Origin: CAYMMX01 sp964391675
GTDB lineage: Bacteria; Cyanobacteriota; Vampirovibrionia; Gastranaerophilales; Gastranaerophilaceae
Assembly: GCA_964391675.1 (NCBI GenBank)
Contig: CAYMMX010000009.1
Location: 1 to 64,000, forward strand
Length of the DNA stretch: 64,000 bases
Direction of reading: 5' to 3'
Position 1 is the stretch's first letter, and every line of letters begins with the position of its first letter. Positions 25,451 through 34,545 of the stretch are shown here, piece by piece. The position numbers were made by a program, and so were the translations under genes. A model generated the notes under the pieces. It made no database searches. It had not been told where the DNA came from and was given only the letters and a program-made list of their open reading frames with translations.

Positions 25451-27880
25451 ATGAAAGTATATTCAATTGGAACGGAAAAAAGTAATGTAGCATACAAAAA
25501 TAATGTTTACAAAACAAAGCCTATAGTACAATATTCCAATAATCAAATACAGCAATATTCCCCACCTTATTATACAAATAATATCGCTTTTAAAGGGATG
25601 GCAAATATTCAAAAATTTGAAAAATATTTTCCGACAAAAGCCCTAAATCTTTCAGAGTTAGATTTTGATGGCTTAATGAAAAAAGGACTAAAAGATACTA
25701 AAATTGCTCAAAATCTTCAAAGATTAATATATTCAATAACAGAAAAAAACTATAGGACAAAGGATTTTGTAGATACATGGAAATCTCAGGTTCCAACATT
25801 GATTCCCCCAATTATAATGGGGATGCCGGGTTCTTCAGGTGCTGAACTTGCCAGAAAAGGAAGTTTTGTTTTCCCAAAACTTTTTGTAGGAGAAAATTTA
25901 ACTAAATTTGTAAACTCAAAACATAAAGATGAAATTATTAAAAAAGATCTGAAAACTGGAGCTTCGTATGCGGCATCAAATATTTTATTTGATGTTGCTA
26001 ATAAGGTACCTACTTCCAGTCCTGAAATGATTGCTTTAAGAACTGCATTATATATTTTAGCCTTTACCTTTCCTTCAATAACACAAAAATTAAGAAAAAA
26101 TGAGCAGGGAGATATAAAAGATTTATATTTTATTGACGCAACAAAAGAATTGATAAATCTGGGGGAATTAGATCCTTTAGATGTAATAAATTGTGTTACA
26201 GAGGGCGAGTTTAAAGATTATGATAAAGAAGGCTATAAAAAATGGAAAGATAAAAGACTCCTTGATTTAAGATTTCTTAGCACAGGTACTTATGTAACAG
26301 CACAAGATGATTTTCTATCTGATGAAGCTAAAAATGTTTTAGACCAGAATATAAAAACATTAAGTTTAGGCTTCTCGGATGATAAAGATTTATTAGCAAA
26401 ATTAGCAAGAAGTCCTAAATCAGCAGAAACAATAAAAAATCTTCAAAATTCGTTTAATTCTCCAGAATCTATACCGGATTATTTAAGACTTTTAGGAATA
26501 ATGTACTGGTTTGAAAATAAAACTAATGAAACGGAATATTTATTAAAAGAAACAATACAAAGACAAAATGAACTAAACGTAAAAAATCTTGATAAAATTA
26601 ATGTATTAAGCCTTTTATCACAAATTCAAGAAAAAAATGATAAACCTATAGCAAGTAGAAACGCATTGAAAGAAGTATTAAGATTATCAAAAATTGAAGC
26701 TCCAAATGATATCGAAACAATAAACAGGTTAGAAAAGAAATTATTATTTACAAATTTAGATATTTTAAATAGTCTGTCGAAAAAAGAAGAATTGTTGAAA
26801 AGTGACTTAAATATTTCAATAAAAGAAAGCAGAAAGAAAAGTATACAAGAGTTAATATCGCTTTGTGACAATGAAAAAGATATTGCAATCAATGATATAT
26901 CAGGTAGTTTAGAAAAAATAAAAAAATTGCCGCTGAACAAAGGAGAGGTTCTTAATTTATTTGATAAATTTTATAAATTAAAGTTATCAGGATTTAATAG
27001 TGATTACACACTTTTAGACTCCATTAAAAGTATATTAAAAACAGGTAATAATATTAAATTAGTATCACCTGATGATTTAGCTCCTGAGGTATATTATGGT
27101 TATTGTGCTTTAATCAAAGAAGAATTTCCTTCACTAACCGACATAGAAAATATAATGGGTAAAGATTCTTTTTATGTTGCCAGATATATAGAAGAAGAAG
27201 GATTTAATAATGATAATGTTGAAAAAATTAAAGAAGCATTAAATATATACAAATCTAATTTTGAAAATAACGAAGTTGATATAAATCGATGCGAAATAAG
27301 AAGAGCAACTCTAGAAAATGATGACGTAAACTTAATTATAAATGAAAATACAGATTTTTCTTCCTTTAGAAAAGACATAGTAACTTATAAAATGAAAGAT
27401 GTAAATGAAACCTTTGAAAGCAGTTATTGGAATAATATAGATACTTTCTGGGTAAAGTTTGCTCCTCCGGCTAGTTATATATCTCAAATAGCGACTATAT
27501 TGAAGTTTAATCCGGATTATTCAGTTTCCTTGTTGGATAAATTTAGATCTAAATATAACACAGATTCAGGTTTTGGAAGCGTTGTAGATATTCCAACATT
27601 AGTAAATCCTATTCCTTCATTACTTATAAAAATGGGTGTAAATTTGCTGACTAAAGATATGTATTCAAATATACCTATAAATGAAGACGAAATTATTAAT
27701 TTGCTAATTGAAAAAATAGATGAAGATAATGATCCGTTTTATGTTAATATTAGAGGCTTACTATATGAAAAAATGAATTATTACAAGAAAAAAATAATGT
27801 TCTCAGAAACAAGATCTAATGCTGTAAAAAGTGAATTAATAGAAATAGAAAATAATTTAGGTTTGCCAAGAATACAATAA
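25451..27880 (+). CDS. Unknown 809-residue helical protein, second gene of the operon
   Basis: The N-terminal 45 residues are Asn/Tyr/Gln-rich and low in complexity (QYSNNQIQQYSPPYY), then comes NIAFKGMANIQKF with the same FKG-type motif as its neighbours. A modest hydrophobic patch lies near residues 190-210 (ALRTALYILAFTFPSI). The middle (about 330-500) looks like helical repeats of TPR type. The C-terminal third has a glycine/proline stretch (GFGSVVDIPTLVNPIPSLLIKMG). No enzyme motif is seen. It is translationally close to both neighbours (8 and 17 nt). Confidence 0.65.
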   Translation: MKVYSIGTEKSNVAYKNNVYKTKPIVQYSNNQIQQYSPPYYTNNIAFKGMANIQKFEKYFPTKALNLSELDFDGLMKKGLKDTKIAQNLQRLIYSITEKNYRTKDFVDTWKSQVPTLIPPIIMGMPGSSGAELARKGSFVFPKLFVGENLTKFVNSKHKDEIIKKDLKTGASYAASNILFDVANKVPTSSPEMIALRTALYILAFTFPSITQKLRKNEQGDIKDLYFIDATKELINLGELDPLDVINCVTEGEFKDYDKEGYKKWKDKRLLDLRFLSTGTYVTAQDDFLSDEAKNVLDQNIKTLSLGFSDDKDLLAKLARSPKSAETIKNLQNSFNSPESIPDYLRLLGIMYWFENKTNETEYLLKETIQRQNELNVKNLDKINVLSLLSQIQEKNDKPIASRNALKEVLRLSKIEAPNDIETINRLEKKLLFTNLDILNSLSKKEELLKSDLNISIKESRKKSIQELISLCDNEKDIAINDISGSLEKIKKLPLNKGEVLNLFDKFYKLKLSGFNSDYTLLDSIKSILKTGNNIKLVSPDDLAPEVYYGYCALIKEEFPSLTDIENIMGKDSFYVARYIEEEGFNNDNVEKIKEALNIYKSNFENNEVDINRCEIRRATLENDDVNLIINENTDFSSFRKDIVTYKMKDVNETFESSYWNNIDTFWVKFAPPASYISQIATILKFNPDYSVSLLDKFRSKYNTDSGFGSVVDIPTLVNPIPSLLIKMGVNLLTKDMYSNIPINEDEIINLLIEKIDEDNDPFYVNIRGLLYEKMNYYKKKIMFSETRSNAVKSELIEIENNLGLPRIQ

Positions 27881-27897
27881 AAAGAAAGGTAGGAAAA

Positions 27898-28713
27898 ATG
27901 ATTAAAGCGATTAGTCCAATTAACTTAAAGGGAAACAAAATGAGTTTAAATAAAACATCTCAAGTTTCTTTCTCAGGTATGCAAGTCAACAAAACTATTA
28001 ACAGTATTCAAAAGAATATTCAGGTTAATGAATTAGGTTCAAAGATAATACATCTTGCAAAAGAAGGAGTAAAATTAGCTGCTTTGCCTTTTGTTGCATT
28101 TTCTGTTACGGCAGCTGTTATAAATAGTGATCAAACAGATGATGATAAAACAGATAAACCGGAAAACAAAAATGAAAAATTAGAAAAGGCTAAATCAACT
28201 GCAGCATGGGCTGTTCCAACAGCTATTGTTGGTGGCGGTATTGCTGCTGCAATATTGCATGAGCCTGCAGCTGAAAAGTATCCTCATGGATATCATTTCG
28301 ATGGATCTGGTGAAAAAGTTGCGAATTTGCCTCCTAACGACAACCAGAATCCATATGGAACTGAAGAAAAAACATTTTTAGGTTTTGAACGTGAATACAC
28401 AGAAACTGTTGCAAAAGATTGTCCTTATGCCGGAAAAGAAGCTCCAGTAGATGAAAATGGCAGAGTTATGATGGATGATTCACAATCTCTTTCAAGTGCT
28501 CTGGATGAAAATATGCAAGATACCGCAAATGAAGTTTATGAAGAAAATAATATAGAAGAGCAGACAGAAGATATATCAGAAGATGAAGAAGATTCTGATA
28601 TTGATGACCTAGATGATTTAAGTGACGAAGTTGATGAAGTTGATTCCGATGAAACCGATGACGAAGATGAAGATGACGATGACGATGATGACTTTGAAGA
28701 TGGTGATTTCTAA
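27898..28713 (+). CDS. Unknown protein with long acidic tail, third gene of the operon
   Basis: A 271-residue protein. It has an N-terminal QVSFSGMQVNK motif (about residues 22-32), two hydrophobic segments (about 60-80, LAALPFVAFSVTAAVI; and 100-120, AAWAVPTAIVGGGIAAAIL) and a C-terminal tail of about 70 residues made almost only of Asp, Glu and Ser. Such tails bind calcium or basic proteins or keep proteins soluble. The RBS is aaagaaagg. It ends at a strong bidirectional terminator, so the operon is 24009-28713. Confidence 0.65.
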   Translation: MIKAISPINLKGNKMSLNKTSQVSFSGMQVNKTINSIQKNIQVNELGSKIIHLAKEGVKLAALPFVAFSVTAAVINSDQTDDDKTDKPENKNEKLEKAKSTAAWAVPTAIVGGGIAAAILHEPAAEKYPHGYHFDGSGEKVANLPPNDNQNPYGTEEKTFLGFEREYTETVAKDCPYAGKEAPVDENGRVMMDDSQSLSSALDENMQDTANEVYEENNIEEQTEDISEDEEDSDIDDLDDLSDEVDEVDSDETDDEDEDDDDDDDFEDGDF

Positions 28714-28736
28714 TTTATAAACCTTTATAAAACTAA

Positions 28737-28780
28737 GTAACAAAGCAACAAAAAATAAGTTTTTTTTGTTGCTTTGTTAC
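28737..28780. terminator. Bidirectional terminator
   Basis: A 19-bp perfect stem (28737-28755 with 28762-28780) with A and T runs in both directions, between the convergent acidic-tail gene and the gene at 28789. Confidence 0.9.
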
Positions 28781-28788
28781 TTTTTTAG

Positions 28789-29115
28789 TTATGCCATAAA
28801 ATTTACATTTTTTGCTTTTAATGTGTCAATGATTGGATTCATTATTTCCGAAAATGTTAATAAAAGTTCTTTTTCAGTTAAAGAACCCGGATGTTCAGAA
28901 TTTATAGGTAATCTTTTGGGTTCAATTCCATACTTTTTGCACATTACTTTCACTTTTGCCATCCAGTCAAAAACTTTTCTCTTAGGTATGGATTTACTGA
29001 GTTCATTGCTTAATAAATCAAGTGCTATTTTGTTTGTAAATTTTGCAGGTTTTGTAATTAAGTCATAACCTGTATAATGTGTCTTGTAATTTGTTAAATT
29101 AATGTTGGCTAACAT
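28789..29115 (-). CDS. Small unknown protein downstream of nothing recognised
   Basis: A 108-residue soluble protein (MLANINLTNYKTHYTGYDL at the start). It has a basic middle (KVFDWMAKVKVMCKKYGIEPKRLP) and a helical end. A strong ggaggtataa Shine-Dalgarno precedes the ATG at 29115. The opposite strand also has an open frame here (28766-29068) but no ribosome site. It follows metE by 20 nt on the same strand and may be cotranscribed with it. No family is recognised. Confidence 0.6.
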   Translation of the reverse strand: MLANINLTNYKTHYTGYDLITKPAKFTNKIALDLLSNELSKSIPKRKVFDWMAKVKVMCKKYGIEPKRLPINSEHPGSLTEKELLLTFSEIMNPIIDTLKAKNVNFMA

Positions 29116-29135
29116 TTATACCTCCGATATAAAAT

Positions 29136-31391
29136 TTACTTAGTAATACGCTGTTTATAGCTCTCTCTTATTTTCTTTGCAGCTGAAACCATATTTTTTA
29201 ATGCAGGAATAGTTTCATCATATCCTCTTGTTTTTAATCCACAGTCTGGATTTATCCAAAACAAGTTTTTATCTATAACTTTGGCAGAAAGTTTGATGAT
29301 TTCTTCCATTTCTTCTACAGATGGAACCCTTGGTGAATGAATATCATAGACTCCAAGTCCGATTTGGTGGTCATAGTTTAATTTTTCAAATACTCCTATA
29401 ATCTTGCCTTTACTTTTTGAAGCTTCAATTGAAATAACGTCAGAATCCATAGCATAAATACTTTCAAGAATTTCATTGAACTCCGAGTAACACATGTGAG
29501 TGTGTATTTGAATTTCAGGTTTAACATCTTCATTTGTAATCTTAAACGCATTTACTGCCCAATCAAGATAAACTTTTTGCTTACTTTTCTTCAACGGCAT
29601 CCCTTCTCTAAAAGCGGCTTCGTCAATTTGTATAATTTTTATGCCTGCATTTTGCAAGTCCATGACTTCATCTTTCAGAGCCAATGCAATTTGATAAGCT
29701 ATTTCTTTTTTTGTAATGTCTTTTCTGAAAAATGACCAGTTTAAAATAGTAACAGGACCTGTAAGCATTCCTTTTACAGGTTTTTGTGTCAAAGTTTGAG
29801 CATAAACCATTTCCTCAACAGTCATTTTTTCAGGTCTTGACACATCACCATAAATAATGGGAGGTTTTACGCATCTACTGCCGTATGATTGCACCCACCC
29901 GCCTTTTGTAAAGGCGAAGCCATCAAACTTTTGCCCGAAGTATTCGACCATATCTGTTCTTTCAAATTCGCCATGAACAAGTACATCAAGCCCTATTTCT
30001 TCCTGCAATTTAATAACTTTTTCGATTTCATTTTTTATAAATTTGTCATATTCTTCTTTTGTAACCAAACCTTTTTTAAAGTCAGCTCTCATTTTTCTGA
30101 CTTTAGACGTTTGGGGATAACTTCCGATTGTAGTTGTCGGAAACAGCGGTAACTTTAATTCGGCTTGTTGTCTTTCTTTTCTGTATTCAAATTTTAAAAG
30201 TCTTCCGATATCATTCTCGTTAATTTCTGCCACCGATTTTAAAACTTCTTCATTTCTAAATTTCTCACGAATTGAATAGAAATCTTGCATTGGAACAGGT
30301 TTATTATCATTAATTATAGCTTTTAAAGTGCTTAACTCTTCTAATCTTTCGTCTGCAAAAGATAAAAGCTGAGTCAAGTCTTTATCCATTGTTTCTTTTT
30401 CTTTTTCAAGTGATACAGGAAGATGGAAAAGCGGAGCAGAATTTGAAATAATTAAATCTCCTGCGATTTCACCCAATTCGTGGATTAAGTCTGCTGTAGT
30501 TTTATAGTTGGTTTTCCAAATATCTCTGCCGGAAACAACACCTGCAATAAGTGTTTTGTCTTTAGGAAAACCATATTTTCTTAAATTTTGCAAGTTTTCA
30601 TCATTTACAACAAAATCAAGTCCAATGGCATCTACTGGAAGTTGATTTACAATTGTTTCATATTTAGAAATACTTTCATAATAAGTTTGAACCTGAATAT
30701 CAATATTAATATCTTTAGTTAAAATTTTATAAGCATAAATCAAAGATTTTATTTCTTCTTCTGAAAGATCTAAAACTAAAGCAGGTTCGTCAATCTGAAC
30801 AGTTGTCACTTGGTTTTGCTCAAGTTCTTTTAAAACTATATTGTATAATGCAGATAAATCTGAAATAAGTTTATTAAAATCTGTTTTATCATAACCTTTT
30901 GCCAATTTTAAGAAAGTAAACGGACCTACAAATGAAGGTACAGTTTCTATTGATAAATTTTCTTTTACCCACTTGTATGATTCGAGCGGCCTGTTTTTTC
31001 TAAGAGTGAAATTTCCATGAATTTCTGGGACTATATAATGATAATTTGTATCAAACCACTTTGTCATTTCACATGCAACAGCATTATCATTGCCTCTAGC
31101 CATTGAAAAATAAATGTCTGTACTATCTTCTAAATCGGCAAATCGTTCAGGAATAACACCAAACATTATTGATAAATCTAAAATAAAATCATAAAGTGAA
31201 AAATCATTAGACGAAATAAAATCAATGTTTGCCTGTTTTTGCTTCTTTAGTCTTAATTCATTTACCCCTTCTGCTTGTTTAAAAAATTCTTTTTTTGTAA
31301 TTTTGCCTGCCCAATAATTTTCCAGTGCTTTTTTAAGCTCTCTGTTTTCGCCAATTTTTGGATAACCAAAACTCTTTGTTAAAATAGTCAT
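29136..31391 (-). CDS. metE: Cobalamin-independent methionine synthase
   Basis: A 751-residue 5-methyltetrahydropteroyltriglutamate-homocysteine methyltransferase that makes methionine without B12. The N-terminal duplicated barrel begins TKSFGYPKIGENRELKKALE. The C-terminal barrel has TTTIGSYPQTSKVRKMR, QIDEAAFREGMPLK, the zinc site IHTHMCYSEF (near 632) and the Cys in NPDCGLKTRGY (near 715). The RBS aaggag lies just after a structured leader (31406-31563). Confidence 0.96.
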   Translation of the reverse strand: MTILTKSFGYPKIGENRELKKALENYWAGKITKKEFFKQAEGVNELRLKKQKQANIDFISSNDFSLYDFILDLSIMFGVIPERFADLEDSTDIYFSMARGNDNAVACEMTKWFDTNYHYIVPEIHGNFTLRKNRPLESYKWVKENLSIETVPSFVGPFTFLKLAKGYDKTDFNKLISDLSALYNIVLKELEQNQVTTVQIDEPALVLDLSEEEIKSLIYAYKILTKDINIDIQVQTYYESISKYETIVNQLPVDAIGLDFVVNDENLQNLRKYGFPKDKTLIAGVVSGRDIWKTNYKTTADLIHELGEIAGDLIISNSAPLFHLPVSLEKEKETMDKDLTQLLSFADERLEELSTLKAIINDNKPVPMQDFYSIREKFRNEEVLKSVAEINENDIGRLLKFEYRKERQQAELKLPLFPTTTIGSYPQTSKVRKMRADFKKGLVTKEEYDKFIKNEIEKVIKLQEEIGLDVLVHGEFERTDMVEYFGQKFDGFAFTKGGWVQSYGSRCVKPPIIYGDVSRPEKMTVEEMVYAQTLTQKPVKGMLTGPVTILNWSFFRKDITKKEIAYQIALALKDEVMDLQNAGIKIIQIDEAAFREGMPLKKSKQKVYLDWAVNAFKITNEDVKPEIQIHTHMCYSEFNEILESIYAMDSDVISIEASKSKGKIIGVFEKLNYDHQIGLGVYDIHSPRVPSVEEMEEIIKLSAKVIDKNLFWINPDCGLKTRGYDETIPALKNMVSAAKKIRESYKQRITK

Positions 31392-31405
31392 ACTTTCTCC
31401 TTAAT

Positions 31406-31563
31406 AAGACCTGTACTTTAGCATAAATATTGTCTCTTGGTGAATTTTGGCAGGTCTGCAAAACAAGGACCTGAAAAGGAACAGGGCGAGTATGCGAGCC
31501 GTATTCCTTTTCAGAAATAGCCACAGCCAAAAATCTATAAATGCTAAATTGTACGAAAGTCTT
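31406..31563 (-). promoter_or_regulatory. Structured multi-stem leader of metE (candidate cis-regulatory RNA or palindromic element)
   Basis: In RNA order on the minus strand the ends form an imperfect closing stem (31563 side AAGAC...GTAC..TTTAGCAT with 31406 side). Inside, gccaaaa (31526-31532 on +) pairs with ttttggc (31445-31451). Next is an 11-bp perfect stem (31504-31514 with 31471-31481) and then a 6-bp hairpin (31468-31473 with 31451-31456). This gives a branched fold ending 7-10 nt before the metE Shine-Dalgarno. The minus strand includes GCAGACCTGCC, like a cobalamin-riboswitch B12 box, but the rest of that aptamer is not seen. Confidence 0.5.
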
Positions 31564-32009
31564 TAATACTAACAGTAATACACCGCTAATATCCAAGATA
31601 AGAGATAAATAATAGTCACCCTAATATATTTACATAAACTATTATCTGTGTTCCTCAGTTCTCGGAGTACTAACAAAACAAACTAAAAATAAGCATTCCG
31701 ACTTTTCTCACTATTGTAAATTTATCTCCAAAAATGGTTTTACAAGTTTTTCCGTGAGGCCATTTTTCGCAAAATAAGATATTTTGGAAAAAAAGGCACG
31801 GCTGCGGACCAGTGAGGGAATTGCGAGTACATTTTTTTAGCAAAAGAGCCAAATTTATGCCCCACTCACCCTGCTTTCCTTAAATTTAATTATGCGAATA
31901 ATATATGATTAAAACAGAAAAAAGTCAAGCGCGAACGGAGTAGAGACTGGAGTTCGGAAAAACAGGCTTTTTTGAATATAATGCCGTTTAATGCGAGAGA
32001 GTAAGAAGA
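31564..32009. other. Intergenic region with further hairpins, no supported gene
   Basis: About 450 bp between the metE leader and the gene ending at 32010. It holds short inverted repeats, for example aaaaatgg with ccattttt around 31733-31770 and ctcact with agtgag around 31709 and 31811. Two open frames (31333-31596 and 31670-31852, minus) lack ribosome sites and look like translated structured DNA. No RNA family was recognised. Confidence 0.4.
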
Positions 32010-32267
32010 TTACGCAATTTTGTTAAATTTTATGCCATCAGTTTTAAGATTTTCTTCAAGTAAAGGTGCGGTACAAGAATTTACATCAATAATTGTTCCT
32101 TTATCTGTATATTCGGGTTTCTTATTTTCTTGAAGATTTCCGTCTAAGTTTATGCCAAAACGTCCTGCCATATAACCAATATTTATTAAATCTTTGTGGT
32201 CAACAGGTTGGCCGTTTTGTTTAGCTTGATTTGTGAAAATTATGTATTGACAACGTGACACTTGCAT
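32010..32267 (-). CDS. Small unknown soluble protein
   Basis: An 85-residue protein starting MQVSRCQYIIFTNQAKQNGQ, with a central INIGYMAGRFGINLDGNLQ segment and a polar end. The aaggag site 8 nt before the ATG supports it. I recognise no family. It lies 49 nt after the methyltransferase-glycosyltransferase gene on the same strand. Confidence 0.6.
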   Translation of the reverse strand: MQVSRCQYIIFTNQAKQNGQPVDHKDLINIGYMAGRFGINLDGNLQENKKPEYTDKGTIIDVNSCTAPLLEENLKTDGIKFNKIA

Positions 32268-32316
32268 AAAAATGCTCCTTATTGTTTAAATGTTGATTTA
32301 ATTATAAATTAATAAT

Positions 32317-33462
32317 TTATAAATCGCTATTATTGTATAAAGTATAGTTACAATCTTTATTATGACACCATATTTGTTGATATGTGTGAGAATTTTTCCA
32401 TTTTGTATAAGGGTGGTTTAAATCTGAATATATGTCCCATGTAAGGTGATATGCTTTACTATTTTTAGTTCTTACCCATTTTTTACCAAACATTTGAATT
32501 ACCTGATAAACTTTATAATCAGAAATATGAGAGCCTTCTTTTTTAATTAAGTTCAAAATAAAGAAGAAAAATTCTGTTTTAATAAAAGTAAATACCCAAC
32601 CGGTTTGTCCATCCAGATAATTTTTGCCTTCAATTTCTTTTGCAGGAGGAACCCAATTTTTCGAATCAGGATATAATTCTTCGGACGGTAGATTAATTAA
32701 ATCTAGTTTTAAGCCTGATAGTATTACTTCCGGATTTTTTTCCAATATATTTATTTGTTCATTAATCCAATCATCATTTTCAGATATCAAATCACCATCA
32801 GTTATTATAAAATAATCAAAATCATTAATATATTGAGCTTTAGTTTCTACGACTTTTTCTATTGCATTAAATCCTATATTTTCCTCAAAAAGATAATAGC
32901 TTTTTATTTTATTTTTTTTTAATAATTCTAATACATAGGGTTTAATATATTCGTTAGTATATTCACTATAATTTTCAACTATGTGTATATCAAGTCGGTC
33001 ATTGAATTTTGTTATAAAATCCAGTGATTTTTTGGTGGTATTATAATCAAAAAAAATAAGTACAAGGCAAGGGATTTTATTTTTTGAATGTTTTTTTTCT
33101 TCTCCAAGTTCAATAAATTTTACATCAGAAAAACCTAATCCCTTTAATAAAGTATTAAGTTGGTCTTTAATGTTATCATCAGGTACAATAATTTGAATTT
33201 GTCCGTTTTCTTTTAAAATATATTTGTAATTTATTATTGTTGAAGTAAATAAATTTTTATCTCCGATTACTTTTTCATAGAATTTTCGATCAAAAATTAT
33301 ATCTACAGAATTTTTATCAAAAGGTAGTGGGGAGTTTGTTTTAATATCTAAATCAAGTTTTTTTATGGAATTGTTTTTATTGTCATCAATATTAATCCAT
33401 CCTTCACGATAATTATGAGCACAGCCTATATGGAGTTTAATTTTCTTTTTATTATTTTCCAT
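32317..33462 (-). CDS. Methyltransferase-like and glycosyltransferase-like fusion protein
   Basis: A 381-residue protein. Residues 1-100 look like the start of a SAM methyltransferase of the sugar/glycan type: KLHIGCAHNYREGWINID, then DIIFDRKFYEKV and a YILKENGQIQIIVPDD strand. The middle and end look like a GT-A glycosyltransferase: LDIHIVENYSEY, EENIGFNAIEKVVETKAQYINDFDYFIITDGDLI with a DGD metal motif, then LDGQTGWVFTFIKTEF. A fusion of the two activities, perhaps for a methylated surface glycan, is inference. The N-terminal Rossmann part is short and may have lost activity. The RBS is aaaggat. Confidence 0.65.
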   Translation of the reverse strand: MENNKKKIKLHIGCAHNYREGWINIDDNKNNSIKKLDLDIKTNSPLPFDKNSVDIIFDRKFYEKVIGDKNLFTSTIINYKYILKENGQIQIIVPDDNIKDQLNTLLKGLGFSDVKFIELGEEKKHSKNKIPCLVLIFFDYNTTKKSLDFITKFNDRLDIHIVENYSEYTNEYIKPYVLELLKKNKIKSYYLFEENIGFNAIEKVVETKAQYINDFDYFIITDGDLISENDDWINEQINILEKNPEVILSGLKLDLINLPSEELYPDSKNWVPPAKEIEGKNYLDGQTGWVFTFIKTEFFFFILNLIKKEGSHISDYKVYQVIQMFGKKWVRTKNSKAYHLTWDIYSDLNHPYTKWKNSHTYQQIWCHNKDCNYTLYNNSDL

Positions 33463-33576
33463 GTAAATCCTTTTTTGTATTTTTATTTTATCATATTCTA
33501 AAATATATATAAATTCGTAGATATTTAAATTATTATTATGATAAAATTATCTTTGTACTTTTTATTGAGGATTAAA

Positions 33577-34515
33577 ATGAATAAAGAAAAACAAATAGAA
33601 GAATTAATGAATTTTTATAAGTTACCAATCGAAGAACTTATTGAGATTTCTGCAAAAATTACCAGAGAAAATTTCAGTAAGGATGTTGAATTTTGCAGTA
33701 TAATAAGTGCCAGAACAGGAAAATGCGAGGAAAATTGCAAATATTGTTCACAAAGTTCTCATAATAAAGCAAAAATACATGCACATCCGTTACTTCCTTT
33801 AGAAGATGTAAAAAAAGCTGCAATTGAAGCTAAAACAAATGGAGCTACAAGGTTTTGTATTGTCACTTCAGGCAGATTGCCGAATGACGATGATTTTGAT
33901 AAAATACTTGAAATGATTAGAGAGGTCCATAAAATTGAAGGTCTTCATACGTGTTGTTCTTTGGGGATATTGAGCGAAGAGCAGGTTAAAAAAATTAAAG
34001 AAGCAGGTGTCGAAAGATATAATCATAACCTTAATACTGCCGAATCTTTTCATAAATCAATTTGTACAACACATGAATTTAAAGACAGGGTCAACACTGT
34101 CAAATTAATACAAAAATATGGTATGGAGGCTTGTACCGGAGTTATAATAGGAATGGGGGAATCAAGAAAACAAAGGGCTGAAATGGCAACAGAACTATCC
34201 GAGCTTAGTCCAAAAGCTGTTCCTATAAACTTTTTAACACCCATTAAAGGCACTCCGTTAGAAGACATGAATGATTCTATTGATGAGGAAGAAATTTTGA
34301 GGACAATTTGTGTATTTAGAATAGCACTTCCTAATGCAATACTAAGATATGCAGGCGGTAGATCAACCAGATTTTCTGAAGAATATCAGAAATTAGGTAT
34401 TAAGGCCGGAATAAATGGTCTTTTAGTAGGAAATTATCTGACTACGGTGGGGTCTACTCCGCAACAAGATGCTGAATTAATTTCAAATTTGGGATTTTCT
34501 GTTGTAAAATTTTAA
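33577..34515 (+). CDS. bioB: Biotin synthase
   Basis: A radical-SAM enzyme of 312 residues that inserts sulfur into dethiobiotin, the last step of biotin synthesis. The 4Fe-4S motif CEENCKYC has Cys50, Cys54 and Cys57; SSLGILSEEQ (here CCSLGILSEEQVKKIKEAGVERYNHNLNTA) and the C-terminal FRIALPNAILRYAGGR are typical. Start 33577 is chosen because ttgagg lies upstream; a longer frame from 33538 has no ribosome site. It is separated from the other bio genes by ridA and a two-component pair. Confidence 0.96.
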   Translation: MNKEKQIEELMNFYKLPIEELIEISAKITRENFSKDVEFCSIISARTGKCEENCKYCSQSSHNKAKIHAHPLLPLEDVKKAAIEAKTNGATRFCIVTSGRLPNDDDFDKILEMIREVHKIEGLHTCCSLGILSEEQVKKIKEAGVERYNHNLNTAESFHKSICTTHEFKDRVNTVKLIQKYGMEACTGVIIGMGESRKQRAEMATELSELSPKAVPINFLTPIKGTPLEDMNDSIDEEEILRTICVFRIALPNAILRYAGGRSTRFSEEYQKLGIKAGINGLLVGNYLTTVGSTPQQDAELISNLGFSVVKF

Positions 34516-34545
34516 TAATTAATAAGTAAAAGATAGGAGGAATAT

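Noticed and set aside
24009..28713. A contractile injection or type VI-like system in the unknown operon
   Set aside because: No sheath, tube, baseplate or ATPase motif is visible in any of the three proteins.
28766..29068. A plus-strand 100-residue gene opposite the gene at 28789
   Set aside because: It has no ribosome site and starts inside the terminator; the minus-strand frame has a strong ggagg and protein-like composition.
31406..31563. A plain cobalamin riboswitch upstream of metE
   Set aside because: Only the GACCTGCC block fits; the GCCACTG-type core and the other conserved loops are not found, and the stem arrangement differs. Kept as a structured leader of unknown class.
31333..31852. 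Two open frames on the minus strand (31333-31596, 31670-31852) as genes
   Set aside because: No ribosome sites, the first overlaps metE and its leader structure, and the residues reflect hairpin DNA rather than a protein-like composition.
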